Assembly: GCA_003428585.1 (NCBI GenBank)
Contig: QVQC01000079.1
Span: 1-64,000, forward strand
Direction of reading: 5' to 3'
Length of the DNA: 64,000 nucleotides
Source of the DNA: Nioella halotolerans
GTDB taxonomy: Bacteria > Pseudomonadota > Alphaproteobacteria > Rhodobacterales > Rhodobacteraceae
Below are positions 25,539 through 35,720 of this stretch, one piece after another. The position numbers and the translations under genes are program-made. Numbering within the stretch: the first letter of the stretch is position 1; each line of letters begins with the position of its first letter. The notes under the pieces are model-generated. The model worked only from the letters and a program-made list of their open reading frames with translations. It was not told where the DNA came from and did no database searches.

Positions 25539-26612
25539 ATGTCCAGTTCATCCGAGAAACAGACCAAGATCGCGATCCGCAACCTCTACAAGATTTTCGG
25601 TGCCGATCCCGAAAGCGTGCTCGAAGACGTGAAGGCGGGCATGAGCAAGGACGACCTGATGGAACAGCACCGTCATGTGCTGGGCCTCAACAACATCAAT
25701 GTCGACATCAAGCAGGGCGACATCACGGTGATGATGGGGTTGTCCGGGTCGGGCAAGTCGACCCTGATCCGCCACCTGAACCGCCTGATCGAACCGACCG
25801 CTGGCGAGGTGGAACTCGACGGCGTGAACATCGTCGATCTGAACGAAAAGGAACTGCGCCGCCTGCGGCGCGAGGAAATGTCGATGGTGTTCCAGCATTT
25901 CGCGCTGCTGCCGCATCGCACCGTTCTTGAAAACGCGGGCATGGCGCTCGATGTGCGCGGCGTCCCCAAGTCCGAGTTCGAAAGCGAGGCCAACAAGTGG
26001 CTCGATCGCGTCGGCCTGCAGGGGCTGGGGGAACAGTATCCGCACCAGTTGTCCGGCGGCATGCAGCAGCGCGTCGGCATCGCGCGCGCCCTGACGTCGA
26101 ACTCGCCGGTCATGCTTATGGACGAGGCGTTCTCGGCCCTCGACCCGCTGATCCGCACCGACATGCAGGATCTCCTGCTGGATCTGCAGGAAGAGTTGAA
26201 GAAGACCGTTGTCTTCATCAGCCACGACCTCGACGAGGCGCTGAAACTGGCCGATCACCTCGTGATCCTCAAGGATGGCTACGTGGTCCAGCAGGGCGAA
26301 CCGCAGGAAATCCTGATGAGACCCAACGACCCCTACATCGTGGACTTCATTTCCGACATCAACCGCGCCCGCGTCCTGCGCGTGCGCTCGGTGATGGAAA
26401 AGACGCAAGACATCCCTGAAAACGTGGCCGGGGAGATCGACTACGATGATACGCTGGAATCCGTGATTGCCTTGTCCGCAGGGGAAACGGGACTGACCTT
26501 CGTGGTCACAAGGCATGGCGCGCAGGTTGGAGTCCTGAAGATGACGGATCTCGTCAAGGCGCTTGTGCCGACAGCGGCGGCGCAAGACGGGATGCGCTCC
26601 AGCGCGGCCTGA
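25539..26612 (+). CDS. proV: glycine betaine/proline ABC transporter ATPase
   Basis: A 357-residue ProV. Walker A GLSGSGKST, signature LSGGMQQRVGIARAL, Walker B LMDEAFSALDP and H-loop SHD. A C-terminal region of about 90 residues in the position of the regulatory CBS domains follows, somewhat short of the 400-residue E. coli protein. FKHF-like Q-loop VFQHFALLPH. It completes the proXWV importer. Confidence 0.9.
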   Translation: MSSSSEKQTKIAIRNLYKIFGADPESVLEDVKAGMSKDDLMEQHRHVLGLNNINVDIKQGDITVMMGLSGSGKSTLIRHLNRLIEPTAGEVELDGVNIVDLNEKELRRLRREEMSMVFQHFALLPHRTVLENAGMALDVRGVPKSEFESEANKWLDRVGLQGLGEQYPHQLSGGMQQRVGIARALTSNSPVMLMDEAFSALDPLIRTDMQDLLLDLQEELKKTVVFISHDLDEALKLADHLVILKDGYVVQQGEPQEILMRPNDPYIVDFISDINRARVLRVRSVMEKTQDIPENVAGEIDYDDTLESVIALSAGETGLTFVVTRHGAQVGVLKMTDLVKALVPTAAAQDGMRSSAA

Positions 26613-26775
26613 TCCGGCTTGTCGGCAGTGCCGGGGTTTCTGCCATGCCCCGGGTCCGACGTCGACCGGTCGACGCCCTCGAAGCTTGCCCTCGGCCTTG
26701 GTGGAGGGCAAGGATTTCCCGTCGCAAGCGCGGTGCCGTCCGACATGACTCGATTAGACCTATCGGAGGTGACCC

Positions 26776-27330
26776 ATGGCTGTTTCCCCGCCCGTCTGTG
26801 CGTTTGACTGGAAAGCCCCGGATTTCCACCTGCCGGCGACCGATGGCAAGACCTATGGCCTGACCGATATCGCCGGGCCGAAGGGCACGCTGATCATGTT
26901 CGTCTGCAACCACTGCCCCTACGTGCTGGCGGTGCTGGACCGGATCATCCGCGACGCACGCGATCTGGACATGCTTGGGATCGGTGTCGCGGCGATCTGT
27001 TCCAACGATGCTGCCGCCTATCCAGATGACAGTTTCGACAACATGCGCCGCATGGCAGAGGAGAAGCAATTTCCCTTCCCCTACCTGCACGACGAAAGCC
27101 AACAGGTCGCCCGCGCATGGGGGGCCGAGTGCACGCCGGATTTCTTCGGGTTCAACGCCGCGGGCGGACTGCAATACCGCGGTCGGCTCGATGCCTCGGG
27201 CCGCGACGCCGCGTCACCCGACGCGCGTCGCGACCTTTTCGAGGCGATGCGGCAGGTGGCCGAGACAGGGCGCGGCCCGGCGGAGCAGATCCCCTCGATC
27301 GGCTGTTCGATCAAGTGGAAGGTCGCGTGA
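26776..27330 (+). CDS. thioredoxin/peroxiredoxin-like protein (PRX-like)
   Basis: A 184-residue AhpC/TSA-type protein starting FDWKAPDFHLPATDGKTYGL. The redox site reads FVCNHCPYV: two cysteines as CNHC rather than CxxC of thioredoxin with GP. Good ribosome site GGAGG before ATG 26776. Predicted cytoplasmic because no signal peptide is present. Its stop overlaps the next start as TGATG, so it is co-translated with the phosphatase. Substrate unknown; thiol-dependent peroxide handling is the likely role. Confidence 0.75.
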   Translation: MAVSPPVCAFDWKAPDFHLPATDGKTYGLTDIAGPKGTLIMFVCNHCPYVLAVLDRIIRDARDLDMLGIGVAAICSNDAAAYPDDSFDNMRRMAEEKQFPFPYLHDESQQVARAWGAECTPDFFGFNAAGGLQYRGRLDASGRDAASPDARRDLFEAMRQVAETGRGPAEQIPSIGCSIKWKVA

Positions 27331-27974
27331 TGACGGCCATCGTCTTCGATCTCGACGGTACGCTGGTGGATAGCGCGCCCGATCTGCAGGCCGCTGCCAA
27401 CCGGATGCTGGACGAGATCGGGCAGCCGCCGCTACCGCTCGACAAGATCGTCGGGTTCATCGGCAACGGCATTCCGGTCCTCGTGCGGCGCGTCATGCAG
27501 GAATACGGGTTGCCGGAGGGCGATGAACCCGATCTGCGGGCGCGGATGCTTGACCACTACACCGCCCGCCCGGCGGATCTGACGCGGCCCTACCCGGGCG
27601 TGGTGGACACGCTGTCGCAGCTGCGCGCGGCGGGCCATGCGCTCGGGGTCTGCACCAACAAGGCCCGTGCCCCCGCGATGCAGGTTCTGGACGCGCTGGA
27701 CCTGCGCCGGTTCTTTGACGTGGTGATCGGCGGCGACAGCCTGCCGGTGAAGAAACCCGATCCGGCGCCGCTTCAGGCCGCGTTCGACACGTTGGGCAGC
27801 GCCGGGCTATATGTCGGGGATAGCGAGATCGACGCGGAGACCGCGGCGGCGGCGGGCTACGACTTCGCCCTCTACACGCAAGGTTACCGCAAGGCACCGG
27901 TCGACGCGCTGCCCCACATGCTGGCTTTCGACGACTACGCCGTCCTTGCGGACTGGATCACGACGCGGACGTGA
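27330..27974 (+). CDS. gph: phosphoglycolate phosphatase (HAD superfamily)
   Basis: A 214-residue HAD hydrolase. Motif I DLDGTLVDSAPDL supplies the nucleophile aspartate; motif II lies in GVCTNKARAP, motif III is the lysine in PVKKPDPAPL, and motif IV is VGDSEIDAETAAAAG. The cap of about 70 residues fits the Gph group, which removes 2-phosphoglycolate from DNA repair or oxygenase reactions. ATG 27330 is fixed by the TGATG overlap with the preceding gene. Confidence 0.85.
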   Translation: MTAIVFDLDGTLVDSAPDLQAAANRMLDEIGQPPLPLDKIVGFIGNGIPVLVRRVMQEYGLPEGDEPDLRARMLDHYTARPADLTRPYPGVVDTLSQLRAAGHALGVCTNKARAPAMQVLDALDLRRFFDVVIGGDSLPVKKPDPAPLQAAFDTLGSAGLYVGDSEIDAETAAAAGYDFALYTQGYRKAPVDALPHMLAFDDYAVLADWITTRT

Positions 27975-28092
27975 CCCGCGCTTGTCTGCCCGGGCCGGGC
28001 GCGCCCTTTTCACTTGCTCCGCGACAAGCGGCGGATTGAAACCCGCGCGGGGCGCGATACCTGTCCTGCGCGTGGGAAGGACGGGCATCACA

Positions 28093-29421
28093 ATGCAGGA
28101 CGATCCATCAAACAGCCGTCCGATGCGGGTGCCATCGGGGCGCGTGGCACGCGTGGCGCGGCTTGGCAGCTTGGCGGCGGGGGCCGCCGGGCGCGGGGTA
28201 TGGCAGGCGGCGCGCGATCTGCGGCAAGGCACGCGGCCGCAGCTTGCCGGGTTGCTGGCCACGCCGGCCAATGTCACCCGCCTTGCGGAGGAACTGGCGC
28301 GCATGCGCGGCGCGGCGATGAAGCTGGGCCAGCTTCTGTCGATGGATGCGGGCGAAGTGCTGCCGCCAGACCTGGCCGAGATCCTCGCGCGCCTGCGCAA
28401 CGACGCCCATTTCATGCCGGTGCGGCAATTGAAACAGGTGCTGAACGTCGAATGGGGCACGCATTGGCCGCGCGCCTTTCGCAGTTTCGATGTCAATCCG
28501 GTCGCCGCCGCCTCCATCGGGCAGGTCCACCGGGCAGTGCTGCGCGACGGGCGCGAGGTCGCCGTAAAGGTGCAATATCCGGGCGTCGCGCGCAGCATCG
28601 ACAGCGATATTGCCAATGTCGGGGCGGTGTTGCGCCTGTCGGGGCTGGTGCCGCAAGGGATCGACCTGACACCCTATCTGGACGAGGCGCGGCGGCTTCT
28701 GCACGAGGAAACCGATTACCTGCGCGAGGGCCGCAACCTTGCGGCGTTCGGGCGGCGCCTGTCGACGTCGGATCGGTTCGTGGTGCCGGAGTTTCATGAT
28801 GACTGGAGCACGGCGCGCGTGCTGGCCATGTCTTACGTCGCGGGACGGCCGATCGAGGATGCGGCGGGCCTTGACCAAGACGCGCGTGACCGCCTTGCCG
28901 GCGATCTGGTGGCGCTGTTCCTGCGAGAGCTGTTCGAATTCGAAGAGATGCAGAGCGATCCAAATTTCGCCAACTACATGGTCTCGGATGACGGGCAGCG
29001 GATCGTTCTTCTGGACTTCGGCGCGACGCGCCGGATCGCGCCCGCACTGGTTGCCGATCTTCGTGATTTCATCGCGGCGGGCCTTTGCGGCGATGATGAA
29101 AGGGTTGAAACACTGGCCCGGCGCATGGGGATGCTGTCCGGCGCGGACCGGGCAGATCATCAGGCCGCCATCCTGTCGATGATCGCAATGGTGTTTTCCG
29201 AACTGCGCGCCGCGCCGGTCTTCGATTTCGCGCAAAGCGACCTTGCGCGCCGGTTGCAGGACTCGGCGATGGCAATGGCCGAAACGGGGTTTGCGCCCAG
29301 CCCGTTGCCGATGGACCTGCTCTACCTGCAGCGCAAGGTCGCGGGGATGTTCCTTTTGGCCCGCCGGTTGCAGGCCCGTGTTCCGGTGCAGCACCTGCTT
29401 AGGGATCACGGGGTGTGGTAA
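28093..29421 (+). CDS. ABC1/AarF/UbiB-family atypical kinase
   Basis: A 442-residue member of the ABC1 (ADCK) family. The family-defining KLGQLLSMD motif (KxGQ) is near residue 77, an alanine-rich AAASIGQVHRA replaces the usual glycine loop, the ATP lysine is in VAVKVQYPG, and the metal motif is LLDFGATRR. Homologues are needed for ubiquinone synthesis or lipid handling. Its start follows GGGCATCACA without a strong ribosome site. The 3' end overlaps the convergent LysR gene by 23 bases. Confidence 0.85.
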   Translation: MQDDPSNSRPMRVPSGRVARVARLGSLAAGAAGRGVWQAARDLRQGTRPQLAGLLATPANVTRLAEELARMRGAAMKLGQLLSMDAGEVLPPDLAEILARLRNDAHFMPVRQLKQVLNVEWGTHWPRAFRSFDVNPVAAASIGQVHRAVLRDGREVAVKVQYPGVARSIDSDIANVGAVLRLSGLVPQGIDLTPYLDEARRLLHEETDYLREGRNLAAFGRRLSTSDRFVVPEFHDDWSTARVLAMSYVAGRPIEDAAGLDQDARDRLAGDLVALFLRELFEFEEMQSDPNFANYMVSDDGQRIVLLDFGATRRIAPALVADLRDFIAAGLCGDDERVETLARRMGMLSGADRADHQAAILSMIAMVFSELRAAPVFDFAQSDLARRLQDSAMAMAETGFAPSPLPMDLLYLQRKVAGMFLLARRLQARVPVQHLLRDHGVW

Positions 29422-30343
29422 GGGATGGCACCCCCCTTGCGGCCGTGTCCGTCGCGAGAAAGGGGCGCAGGCTCTCGACGAAGGCATCGATGAAATCAAG
29501 CACCACGGGCGAGCTTGGCCCCGAGGCCGGGCGCAGGATCGAAATTCGGTGAAAGATCGCCGGCTTGAAGGGGCGGATGACGATCCCGTCCTTGCGAAAG
29601 CCCTCCGCGTCGATGGCGCTGACGACCGAGGCGCCCATGCCTTCGCTGACCATGGTGCAGGCGGTGGTGAACTGGCGCACTTCTACCAAGCTGTCGATCG
29701 CGGCGCCGTGGTCGGAAAACGCGCGCGACAGGTGCTGGTAGAACCGGCTGTCGCGGCGGGTGTGGATCATCTTCTCGTTCGCAAGGTCGGTCGGCGTGAC
29801 ATGGGTCTTTTCCTGCAGGAAATGCCCCCTGGGCAGGATGCAGACCGAGCGCATGAACAGGTCCTGGCTGTGCGTGGCCGGGTGACCGAGAAAGCCGTCG
29901 GTGATCCCGCAATCGTATTGCTCGCCGATGATCCATTCGAGGATCCGCTCCGGCCGGTCGGGTTCCAGCGTCACGGTCACGCCCGGCCGGGCCTTGAGGA
30001 AATCGACCAGCACGCCGGGCAGGTGGCTGACGGCGAAGCCGGGCAGGCAGGCGATCCGGATATGGCCGACGGTCCGCTCGATCAGGTCGCGGCGCAAATC
30101 TTCAAGGTGGTCCAGCCCGTCGAGGATGCGCGTCACCTCGCTCAGCAGGTAGCGCGAGTCGCTTGTCGGGGTCAGAACACCGCGGTGGCGTGTGAACAGC
30201 TCGAACCCGACGGAGTGGGAAAAATCGGCCAGAAGCCGACTGACCGCCGGTTGCGAAATGCCCAGTTTCCTTGCCGCCTTGGTGATCGTTCCGGCCTCCG
30301 CGACCGCGCGGAAGGCTTCCAGTTGGCGTATCTTGAAGTTCAT
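29399..30343 (-). CDS. LysR-family transcriptional regulator
   Basis: A 314-residue LysR protein: winged HTH at residues 3-60 (IRQLEAFRAVAEAGTITKAA, then LGISQPAVSRLL) and a periplasmic-binding-like effector domain from about 90. The start MNFKIRQLEAF at 30343 fits family alignments; ATG 30397 upstream would lie on a probable operator. It is divergent from ugpB, 157 bases away, so it is a candidate regulator of that operon and of itself. Effector unknown, possibly glycerol-3-phosphate or a related metabolite. Confidence 0.85.
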   Translation of the reverse strand: MNFKIRQLEAFRAVAEAGTITKAARKLGISQPAVSRLLADFSHSVGFELFTRHRGVLTPTSDSRYLLSEVTRILDGLDHLEDLRRDLIERTVGHIRIACLPGFAVSHLPGVLVDFLKARPGVTVTLEPDRPERILEWIIGEQYDCGITDGFLGHPATHSQDLFMRSVCILPRGHFLQEKTHVTPTDLANEKMIHTRRDSRFYQHLSRAFSDHGAAIDSLVEVRQFTTACTMVSEGMGASVVSAIDAEGFRKDGIVIRPFKPAIFHRISILRPASGPSSPVVLDFIDAFVESLRPFLATDTAARGVPSLTTPRDP

Positions 30344-30394
30344 CCCGTTGAGCCTGCCCAGGTCGTGTCGCCACGAGGTTGGTGACTCGCGCAT

Positions 30395-30411
30395 CATAAC
30401 ATTTCATTATG
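30395..30411. promoter_or_regulatory. LysR-type operator (CATAA-N7-TTATG)
   Basis: A perfect 5-bp inverted repeat spaced by seven bases, which contains T-N11-A, the general LysR recognition pattern. It lies 52 bases before the chosen LysR start and about 90 before ugpB, in the AT-rich divergent promoter region. A TATAAAAT stretch at 30422-30429 may serve as a -10 for ugpB. Confidence 0.5.
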
Positions 30412-30500
30412 AAGGCTGTTATATAAAATTCACTTGAATTATTTTCCGGCTGCCCGGATTTTGCGCATGTTCGAGACACATCCTTCCATGGAGAAACGAG

Positions 30501-31805
30501 ATGACCTTCACCAAGACACTTCTGGCAAGTGCCGCCGCGACCGCCCTCATGGCCGGCGCCGCCGCAGCCCAGACCGAGATTCACTGGTGGCACGCGATGG
30601 GCGGTGTCAACGGCGAGCTGATCGACGAGATGGCGGCCGACTTCAATGCCAGCCAGGACGAGTTCGAAGTGATCCCGACCTACAAGGGCAACTACACCGA
30701 GACGATGACTGCCGCGATCGCCGCCTTCCGCGCGCAGGAGCAGCCCCACCTTGTACAGGTGTTCGAGGTCGGCACCGCCACCATGATGGCCGCCGAGGGC
30801 GCGATCTACCCCGTGCAGCAATTGATGGAAGAAGCGGGCGAACCCTTTGAGGGCGACGCGTTCCTGCCGGCGGTGGTGTCCTATTACCAGACCCCGGAAG
30901 GCCAGCTTCTGTCGCTGCCCTTCAACAGCTCCACCCCCGTGATGTGGTACAATGCCGACGCGCTGGATGCCGCCGGCGTTGACGTGCCGACCACCTGGGA
31001 CGAGGTTGAGACCGCCGCCCGCGCGCTGGTCGACAATGGCATGGACTGCGGCCTGTCCTTTGGCTGGCAGAGCTGGGTGATGATCGAGAATTTCTCTGCC
31101 TGGCATGACCTGCCCATGGGCACGCAGGAAAACGGTTTTGCCGGGTTCGACACCGAGTTCACCTTCAACAACGATCATGTCGTCAACCGCCTGCAGGCCA
31201 TTGCCGAGATGCAGGAAGACAACATGTTCGTCTATGGCGGGCGCCGGGGCGATTCGCTGCCGCTGTTCACCAATGGCGAGTGCGGCATGTGGATGAACTC
31301 GTCGGCCTATTATGGTTCGATCAACGGGCAGGTCGATTTCGAATTCGGCCAGACCATGTTGCCGCTGGATACGGATGTGGCGGACGCGCCGCAGAACTCC
31401 ATCATCGGCGGGGCGACCCTGTGGGCACTTCAGGGCCATGACGAGGACGAGTATCGTGGTCTGGCGCAGTTCCTGAGCCACGTGATCTCGCCCGAGGTGC
31501 AGGCAAGCTGGCATCAGGCGACCGGTTATGTGCCGATCACCAACGCCGCCGCCGAGCTGAGCGAAGAGCAAGGCTTCTACGACGCGAACCCCGGCACCGA
31601 AGTGGCTGGCCAACAGCTTTCGCTGAATGAACCGACCCCGAATTCCCGCGGCATCCGCTTCGGCAATTTCGTGCAGGTTCGTGACGTGATCAACGAAGAG
31701 CTGGAAGACCTTTGGGCCGGCAACCAGACCGCTGCCGAAGCAGTCGCCAACGCCGAAGAGCGGGGCAACGAGTTGCTGCGCCGCTTCGAGCGTTCCGTGA
31801 ACTGA
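30501..31805 (+). CDS. ugpB: sn-glycerol-3-phosphate ABC transporter binding protein
   Basis: A 434-residue periplasmic receptor of the family 1 extracellular solute-binding type. Signal peptide to AAAAAQ, then TEIHWWHAMGGVNGELIDEM, diagnostic of UgpB. Later TYKGNYTETMTAAIAAFRA and a C-terminal NSRGIRFGNFVQVRDVI are also UgpB-like. First gene of ugpBAEC-ugpQ. Ribosome site GAGAAACGAG before ATG. Followed by an attenuator hairpin. No Pho box was found upstream, so control may be by the adjacent LysR regulator rather than PhoB. Confidence 0.92.
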   Translation: MTFTKTLLASAAATALMAGAAAAQTEIHWWHAMGGVNGELIDEMAADFNASQDEFEVIPTYKGNYTETMTAAIAAFRAQEQPHLVQVFEVGTATMMAAEGAIYPVQQLMEEAGEPFEGDAFLPAVVSYYQTPEGQLLSLPFNSSTPVMWYNADALDAAGVDVPTTWDEVETAARALVDNGMDCGLSFGWQSWVMIENFSAWHDLPMGTQENGFAGFDTEFTFNNDHVVNRLQAIAEMQEDNMFVYGGRRGDSLPLFTNGECGMWMNSSAYYGSINGQVDFEFGQTMLPLDTDVADAPQNSIIGGATLWALQGHDEDEYRGLAQFLSHVISPEVQASWHQATGYVPITNAAAELSEEQGFYDANPGTEVAGQQLSLNEPTPNSRGIRFGNFVQVRDVINEELEDLWAGNQTAAEAVANAEERGNELLRRFERSVN

Positions 31806-31827
31806 TCGCGGTAGCCTGACGTCATCC

Positions 31828-31861
31828 GACCCGGCGGCTGTTCCCGGCCGCCGGGTCTTTC
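31828..31861 (+). terminator. attenuator hairpin between ugpB and ugpA
   Basis: An 11-bp stem GACCCGGCGGC (31828-31838) with GCCGCCGGGTC (31847-31857), 8-base loop, then TTTC. It begins 23 bases after the ugpB stop, within the operon. Confidence 0.7.
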
Positions 31862-31888
31862 CCATCCCGCACAAGTCAAAGTTTCCAG

Positions 31889-32770
31889 ATGCTCAAACGC
31901 GTGCATTTCCCGGCGTCCCTGTTGCCCTACCTGCTGGTGGCGCCGCAGGTGATCATCACGCTGGTCTTTTTCATCTGGCCTGCCAGCCAGGCTGTCTACC
32001 AGTCGCTTCTCGTGCAGGATGCCTTCGGGCTTTCGACCGAGTTCGTCTGGTTCGAGAATTTCGTGTATTTGTGGGATAGCCAGCAGTATCAGGACGCCTT
32101 CGGGCGCACGATCCTCTTTTCTGCCGCCGTGGCCTTCCTGTCGATGAGCTTCGCGCTGATCCTCGCGGGCTTTGCCGACCGGGTCATTCGCGGCTCGACC
32201 CTTTACCGGACGCTGCTGATCTGGCCCTACGCCGTCGCCCCGGTGCTTGCCGGCGCGCTGTGGCTGTTCATGTTCAACCCGACGCTGGGGATCATTCCCT
32301 TCATCCTCGAGGCGATCGGCCGGGACTGGAACCACTACCTGCGCGGCAACCAGGCGATGTTCCTCGTCATCATTGCCGCCGCGTGGAAACAGGTGGCCTA
32401 CAATTTCCTGTTCTACCTTGCCGCGATGCAGTCGATCCCGCGCTCGATCATCGAGGCGGCAGCGATCGACGGCGCCGGGCCATTGCGCCGCTTCGTGACC
32501 GTGATCTTCCCGCTGATCTCGCCCACCACCTTCTTCCTGCTGGTGGTCAACGCGGTCTACGCTTTCTTCGAGACCTTCGGGATCATCCACGCTGTCACGC
32601 AAGGCGGACCCGCCAACGCCACCACGACGCTGGTCTACAAGGTCTATAACGACGGCTTCATCGGGCTCGACCTTGGCGGGTCGGCGGCGCAGTCGGTGAT
32701 CCTGATGATTCTCGTGATCGGAATGACGGTGTTCCAGTTCCGCTTCATCGAAAAGAGGGTGCAATACTGA
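31889..32770 (+). CDS. ugpA: sn-glycerol-3-phosphate ABC transporter permease UgpA
   Basis: A 293-residue permease of the MalF/UgpA class with six helices and an EAA loop ([20 protein letters not shown], then FPLISP). Sequence [21 protein letters not shown] at the N-terminus is typical of UgpA. The stop overlaps the ugpE start as TGATG. Pairs with UgpE to form the membrane channel. Confidence 0.9.
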   Translation: MLKRVHFPASLLPYLLVAPQVIITLVFFIWPASQAVYQSLLVQDAFGLSTEFVWFENFVYLWDSQQYQDAFGRTILFSAAVAFLSMSFALILAGFADRVIRGSTLYRTLLIWPYAVAPVLAGALWLFMFNPTLGIIPFILEAIGRDWNHYLRGNQAMFLVIIAAAWKQVAYNFLFYLAAMQSIPRSIIEAAAIDGAGPLRRFVTVIFPLISPTTFFLLVVNAVYAFFETFGIIHAVTQGGPANATTTLVYKVYNDGFIGLDLGGSAAQSVILMILVIGMTVFQFRFIEKRVQY

Positions 32771-33621
32771 TGGTCGAAAAACGCCCCGGCTTTACCCTTG
32801 TCGCGCATCTGGTGCTGATCCTCGGCGTTGCGCTGGTCGCGCTGCCGGTCTGGATCACCTTCGTGGGGGCCAGCCATGACGCCGGCCGCATGCTGCAGGC
32901 GCCGATCCCCATGTGGCCCGGCGACCAGTTCCTTGAAAACCTGCGCCAGACCTTCTTTGGCCGCGGGCTGGAAGGCAGCCGCACCGCGCCGGTCTGGATG
33001 ATGATGTTCAATTCGCTGGTCATGGCGATGATGATCGCGGTCGGAAAGATCGTCATCTCGCTTCTGTCGGCCTTCGCCATCGTCTATTTCAAGTTTCCGT
33101 TCCGCATGGGCTTTTTCTGGATGATCTTCATCACCCTGATGCTGCCCGTCGAGGTGCGCATCCTGCCCACCTTCGAGGTGGTCGCGGATCTGCGGATGCT
33201 CAACAGCTACTGGGGCCTGACGGTGCCGCTGATCGCGTCGGCGACGGCGACCTTCATGTTCCGGCAGGTCTTCCTGACCATTCCCGACGAGATGCTGGAA
33301 AGCGCCCGGATCGACGGGGCAGGGCCGATGCGGTTCTTCTGGGATATCCTGCTGCCGCTCAGCCGCACCAATATCGCGGCGCTGTTCGTGATCCTGTTCA
33401 TCTATGGCTGGAACCAGTATCTGTGGCCGCTTCTGATCACCACGGATGCCAACATGATGACCATCGTGGTGTCGATCAAGCAGATGCTGGAAGCGGCCGA
33501 GTCCACGCCGCGCTGGAATATCATCATGATGACTGCGCTTCTGGCCATGCTGCCGCCGATCGTGGTGGTGATCACCATGCAAAAGCTCTTTGTCAAAGGG
33601 CTGACCGAGACCGACAAATAG
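32770..33621 (+). CDS. ugpE: sn-glycerol-3-phosphate ABC transporter permease UgpE
   Basis: A 283-residue MalG/UgpE-class permease. The N-terminal [20 protein letters not shown] and the EAA loop [20 protein letters not shown] place it as UgpE. Its start is coupled to ugpA by a one-base overlap and ugpC begins 13 bases after it. Confidence 0.9.
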   Translation: MVEKRPGFTLVAHLVLILGVALVALPVWITFVGASHDAGRMLQAPIPMWPGDQFLENLRQTFFGRGLEGSRTAPVWMMMFNSLVMAMMIAVGKIVISLLSAFAIVYFKFPFRMGFFWMIFITLMLPVEVRILPTFEVVADLRMLNSYWGLTVPLIASATATFMFRQVFLTIPDEMLESARIDGAGPMRFFWDILLPLSRTNIAALFVILFIYGWNQYLWPLLITTDANMMTIVVSIKQMLEAAESTPRWNIIMMTALLAMLPPIVVVITMQKLFVKGLTETDK

Positions 33622-33634
33622 GACGCCCAGACCG

Positions 33635-34690
33635 ATGGCTGAAATCAAACTTGACTCGCTGATCAAATCATACGGCCCGGACCAGGTGCTGCACCACGTC
33701 CATGCCGATATCGAGGATGGCGAATTCGTCGTCATCGTCGGGCCGTCGGGGTGCGGCAAGTCCACGCTTTTGCGCATGATCGCGGGGCTGGAAGGCATCA
33801 CATCCGGCGAGGTCTCGATCGGGGGCAAGGTGGTCAACGGGCTGGAACCGGCGGATCGTGACATTGCCATGGTGTTCCAGAACTACGCGCTTTACCCGCA
33901 CATGAGCGTGCGCCAGAACATGGCCTACGGCTTGAAGATCCGCGGGCTGCCCAAGGCCGAGATAGACCGCCGCGTGCAGGAAGCGGCCGAGATCCTTGAA
34001 ATCGGGGCCTTCCTGGACCGCAAGCCGCGGCAATTGTCGGGCGGGCAGCGTCAGCGCGTCGCGATGGGCCGGGCCATCGTGCGCGACCCGCAGGTTTTCC
34101 TGTTCGACGAGCCGCTGTCGAACCTCGACGCCAAGCTGCGGGTGCAGATGCGGCTGGAAATCCGCAAGCTGCAGAAACGGCTTGGCGTGACTTCGATCTT
34201 CGTCACCCACGACCAGGTCGAGGCGATGACGCTGGGCGACCGGTTGATGGTTCTGAACGGCGGCGTGGTGGAGCAGTTCGGCACCCCGATCGAGCTTTAC
34301 GACCGGCCCGAAACGGTCTTCGTCGCCGGCTTCATCGGCAGCCCGGCGATGAATTTCCTGCCCGCAACGGCCGAGGGCGGCGTGGTCACGCTGGACAACG
34401 GGGCCTCGCTTCCGGGGGCGGGGGGCGTCAGCGGCCCCGTCACTTTCGGCGTGCGGCCGGAACACCTTGTGCCTGACGCGCAGGGCCCGATCCGGGTGCA
34501 GGTGCAGGTGTTCGAGGCGCTGGGCGCCAACACCCTTGTGCACGGGGTGCTGGAGGGTACCGGGACAGAGCTTGTCGTCAGCCTGCCGGGCCACGAAACC
34601 CCGGCGCCCGGCGACGTTCTGCATTACGCGGCGCCGTCCGAACACCATCACCTCTTCGACGCCGAAAGTGGCGCGCGGATCGCGCCATGA
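33635..34690 (+). CDS. ugpC: sn-glycerol-3-phosphate ABC transporter ATPase
   Basis: A 351-residue MalK-type ATPase: Walker [10 protein letters not shown], signature [16 protein letters not shown], Walker [16 protein letters not shown]-loop THD. C-terminal regulatory OB/TOBE region from about 240 (FGVRPEHL). Overlaps ugpQ by four bases (ATGA). Supplies energy for UgpAE. Confidence 0.92.
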   Translation: MAEIKLDSLIKSYGPDQVLHHVHADIEDGEFVVIVGPSGCGKSTLLRMIAGLEGITSGEVSIGGKVVNGLEPADRDIAMVFQNYALYPHMSVRQNMAYGLKIRGLPKAEIDRRVQEAAEILEIGAFLDRKPRQLSGGQRQRVAMGRAIVRDPQVFLFDEPLSNLDAKLRVQMRLEIRKLQKRLGVTSIFVTHDQVEAMTLGDRLMVLNGGVVEQFGTPIELYDRPETVFVAGFIGSPAMNFLPATAEGGVVTLDNGASLPGAGGVSGPVTFGVRPEHLVPDAQGPIRVQVQVFEALGANTLVHGVLEGTGTELVVSLPGHETPAPGDVLHYAAPSEHHHLFDAESGARIAP

Positions 34691-35625
34691 CGCGGTTTCC
34701 GCAACTGGATGCCTTTCGCGGCGGTCCGGGCCTCGTGCGCCTGATCGGCCATCGGGGCGCGCGCGGCGTGATGCCGGAAAACACGCTGGAGGGGTTTCTC
34801 TTTACCCTTTCGGCGGGCGTTCCATTGCTGGAATTCGACGTGGTGCTGACCCGTGACGGGGTACCCGTTGTCACCCATAATCACCATCTAGACGGGGCCG
34901 CGACCCGCGACGCCGACGGGAACTGGCTGGCAGGGCAGGGGCCGAGGGTTTCCGATCTCACGCTTGAGGCGTTGCAGGGCCACGATGTCGGCGGCGTGGA
35001 TGTGCGCAGCCCCTACGGCGCGCGCTTCGCCGACCAGGTATTCCTCAGCGGGGTGCCGGTGCCACGCCTTGGCGATGTTCTGGACCTTGCCAATGACCCG
35101 CGCCATGGCGATGTGCATTTCCTGTTGGAACTGAAATCCGATCCGGACCAGCGGGACGATCCGCAGGCGCGCGCCGCCGCCGTCGAGGCAGTGGTCACCG
35201 AGGTCCGGGCGCGGGGTCAGGCATCGCGTACCATCCTGCACAGCTTTGACTGGCGCCTGCTGGACGCGTGTCGCCGCGCGGCGCCGGAGATGCCCACCTC
35301 CTACCTGTCGCAGATGCCGCAAACCCCGTCCGAACTTTGCGAGGCCATGGCCCTGGCCGGTTTGCCCGAGGATGCCCTTTCCGCGGAACGCAGTCTGCCG
35401 CTGATCGTGGCGGATGCGGGCGGACAGCTTTGGTGCCCGAACGCGCAGGACGTCACGCCGACGCTTGTGGTCGAGGCGCAGGCGCTTGGGCTGATCGTGC
35501 TGGCCTGGACGGTGAACGAAACCGAGGAGATTGACCGGATGATCGAGGCCGGTGTCGACGGGATCGTGACCGATTATCCGGGCCGGGTGCAGCACCGGCT
35601 GCGCCTGCGCGGGGCCAGCTGGTAG
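34687..35625 (+). CDS. ugpQ: glycerophosphodiester phosphodiesterase
   Basis: A 312-residue GDPD TIM barrel. The catalytic start [19 protein letters not shown] and the metal site [18 protein letters not shown] are intact. No signal peptide, so it works in the cytoplasm on imported glycerophosphodiesters, releasing glycerol-3-phosphate and an alcohol. Translationally coupled to ugpC. Completes a phospholipid-headgroup scavenging operon. Confidence 0.9.
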   Translation: MTRFPQLDAFRGGPGLVRLIGHRGARGVMPENTLEGFLFTLSAGVPLLEFDVVLTRDGVPVVTHNHHLDGAATRDADGNWLAGQGPRVSDLTLEALQGHDVGGVDVRSPYGARFADQVFLSGVPVPRLGDVLDLANDPRHGDVHFLLELKSDPDQRDDPQARAAAVEAVVTEVRARGQASRTILHSFDWRLLDACRRAAPEMPTSYLSQMPQTPSELCEAMALAGLPEDALSAERSLPLIVADAGGQLWCPNAQDVTPTLVVEAQALGLIVLAWTVNETEEIDRMIEAGVDGIVTDYPGRVQHRLRLRGASW

Positions 35626-35720
35626 GCGGCGGTTTCGCGGGCGCTGCGCCCGAGGCCGGTTTGCGCAGCGCGCGGACTTGCCTATGATGCGCTGGCATGG
35701 GGCGCAGGAAAGAGGTTGGC

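Noticed and set aside
29243..30385. 380-codon plus-strand frame opposite the LysR gene
   Set aside because: It is the shadow of the LysR gene and the end of the ABC1 kinase gene; residue composition is histidine-, glutamine- and arginine-rich with no family resemblance. The same reasoning removed many long antisense frames.
30412..30500. Pho box upstream of ugpB
   Set aside because: No pair of CTGTCAT-like repeats with 11-base spacing is present.
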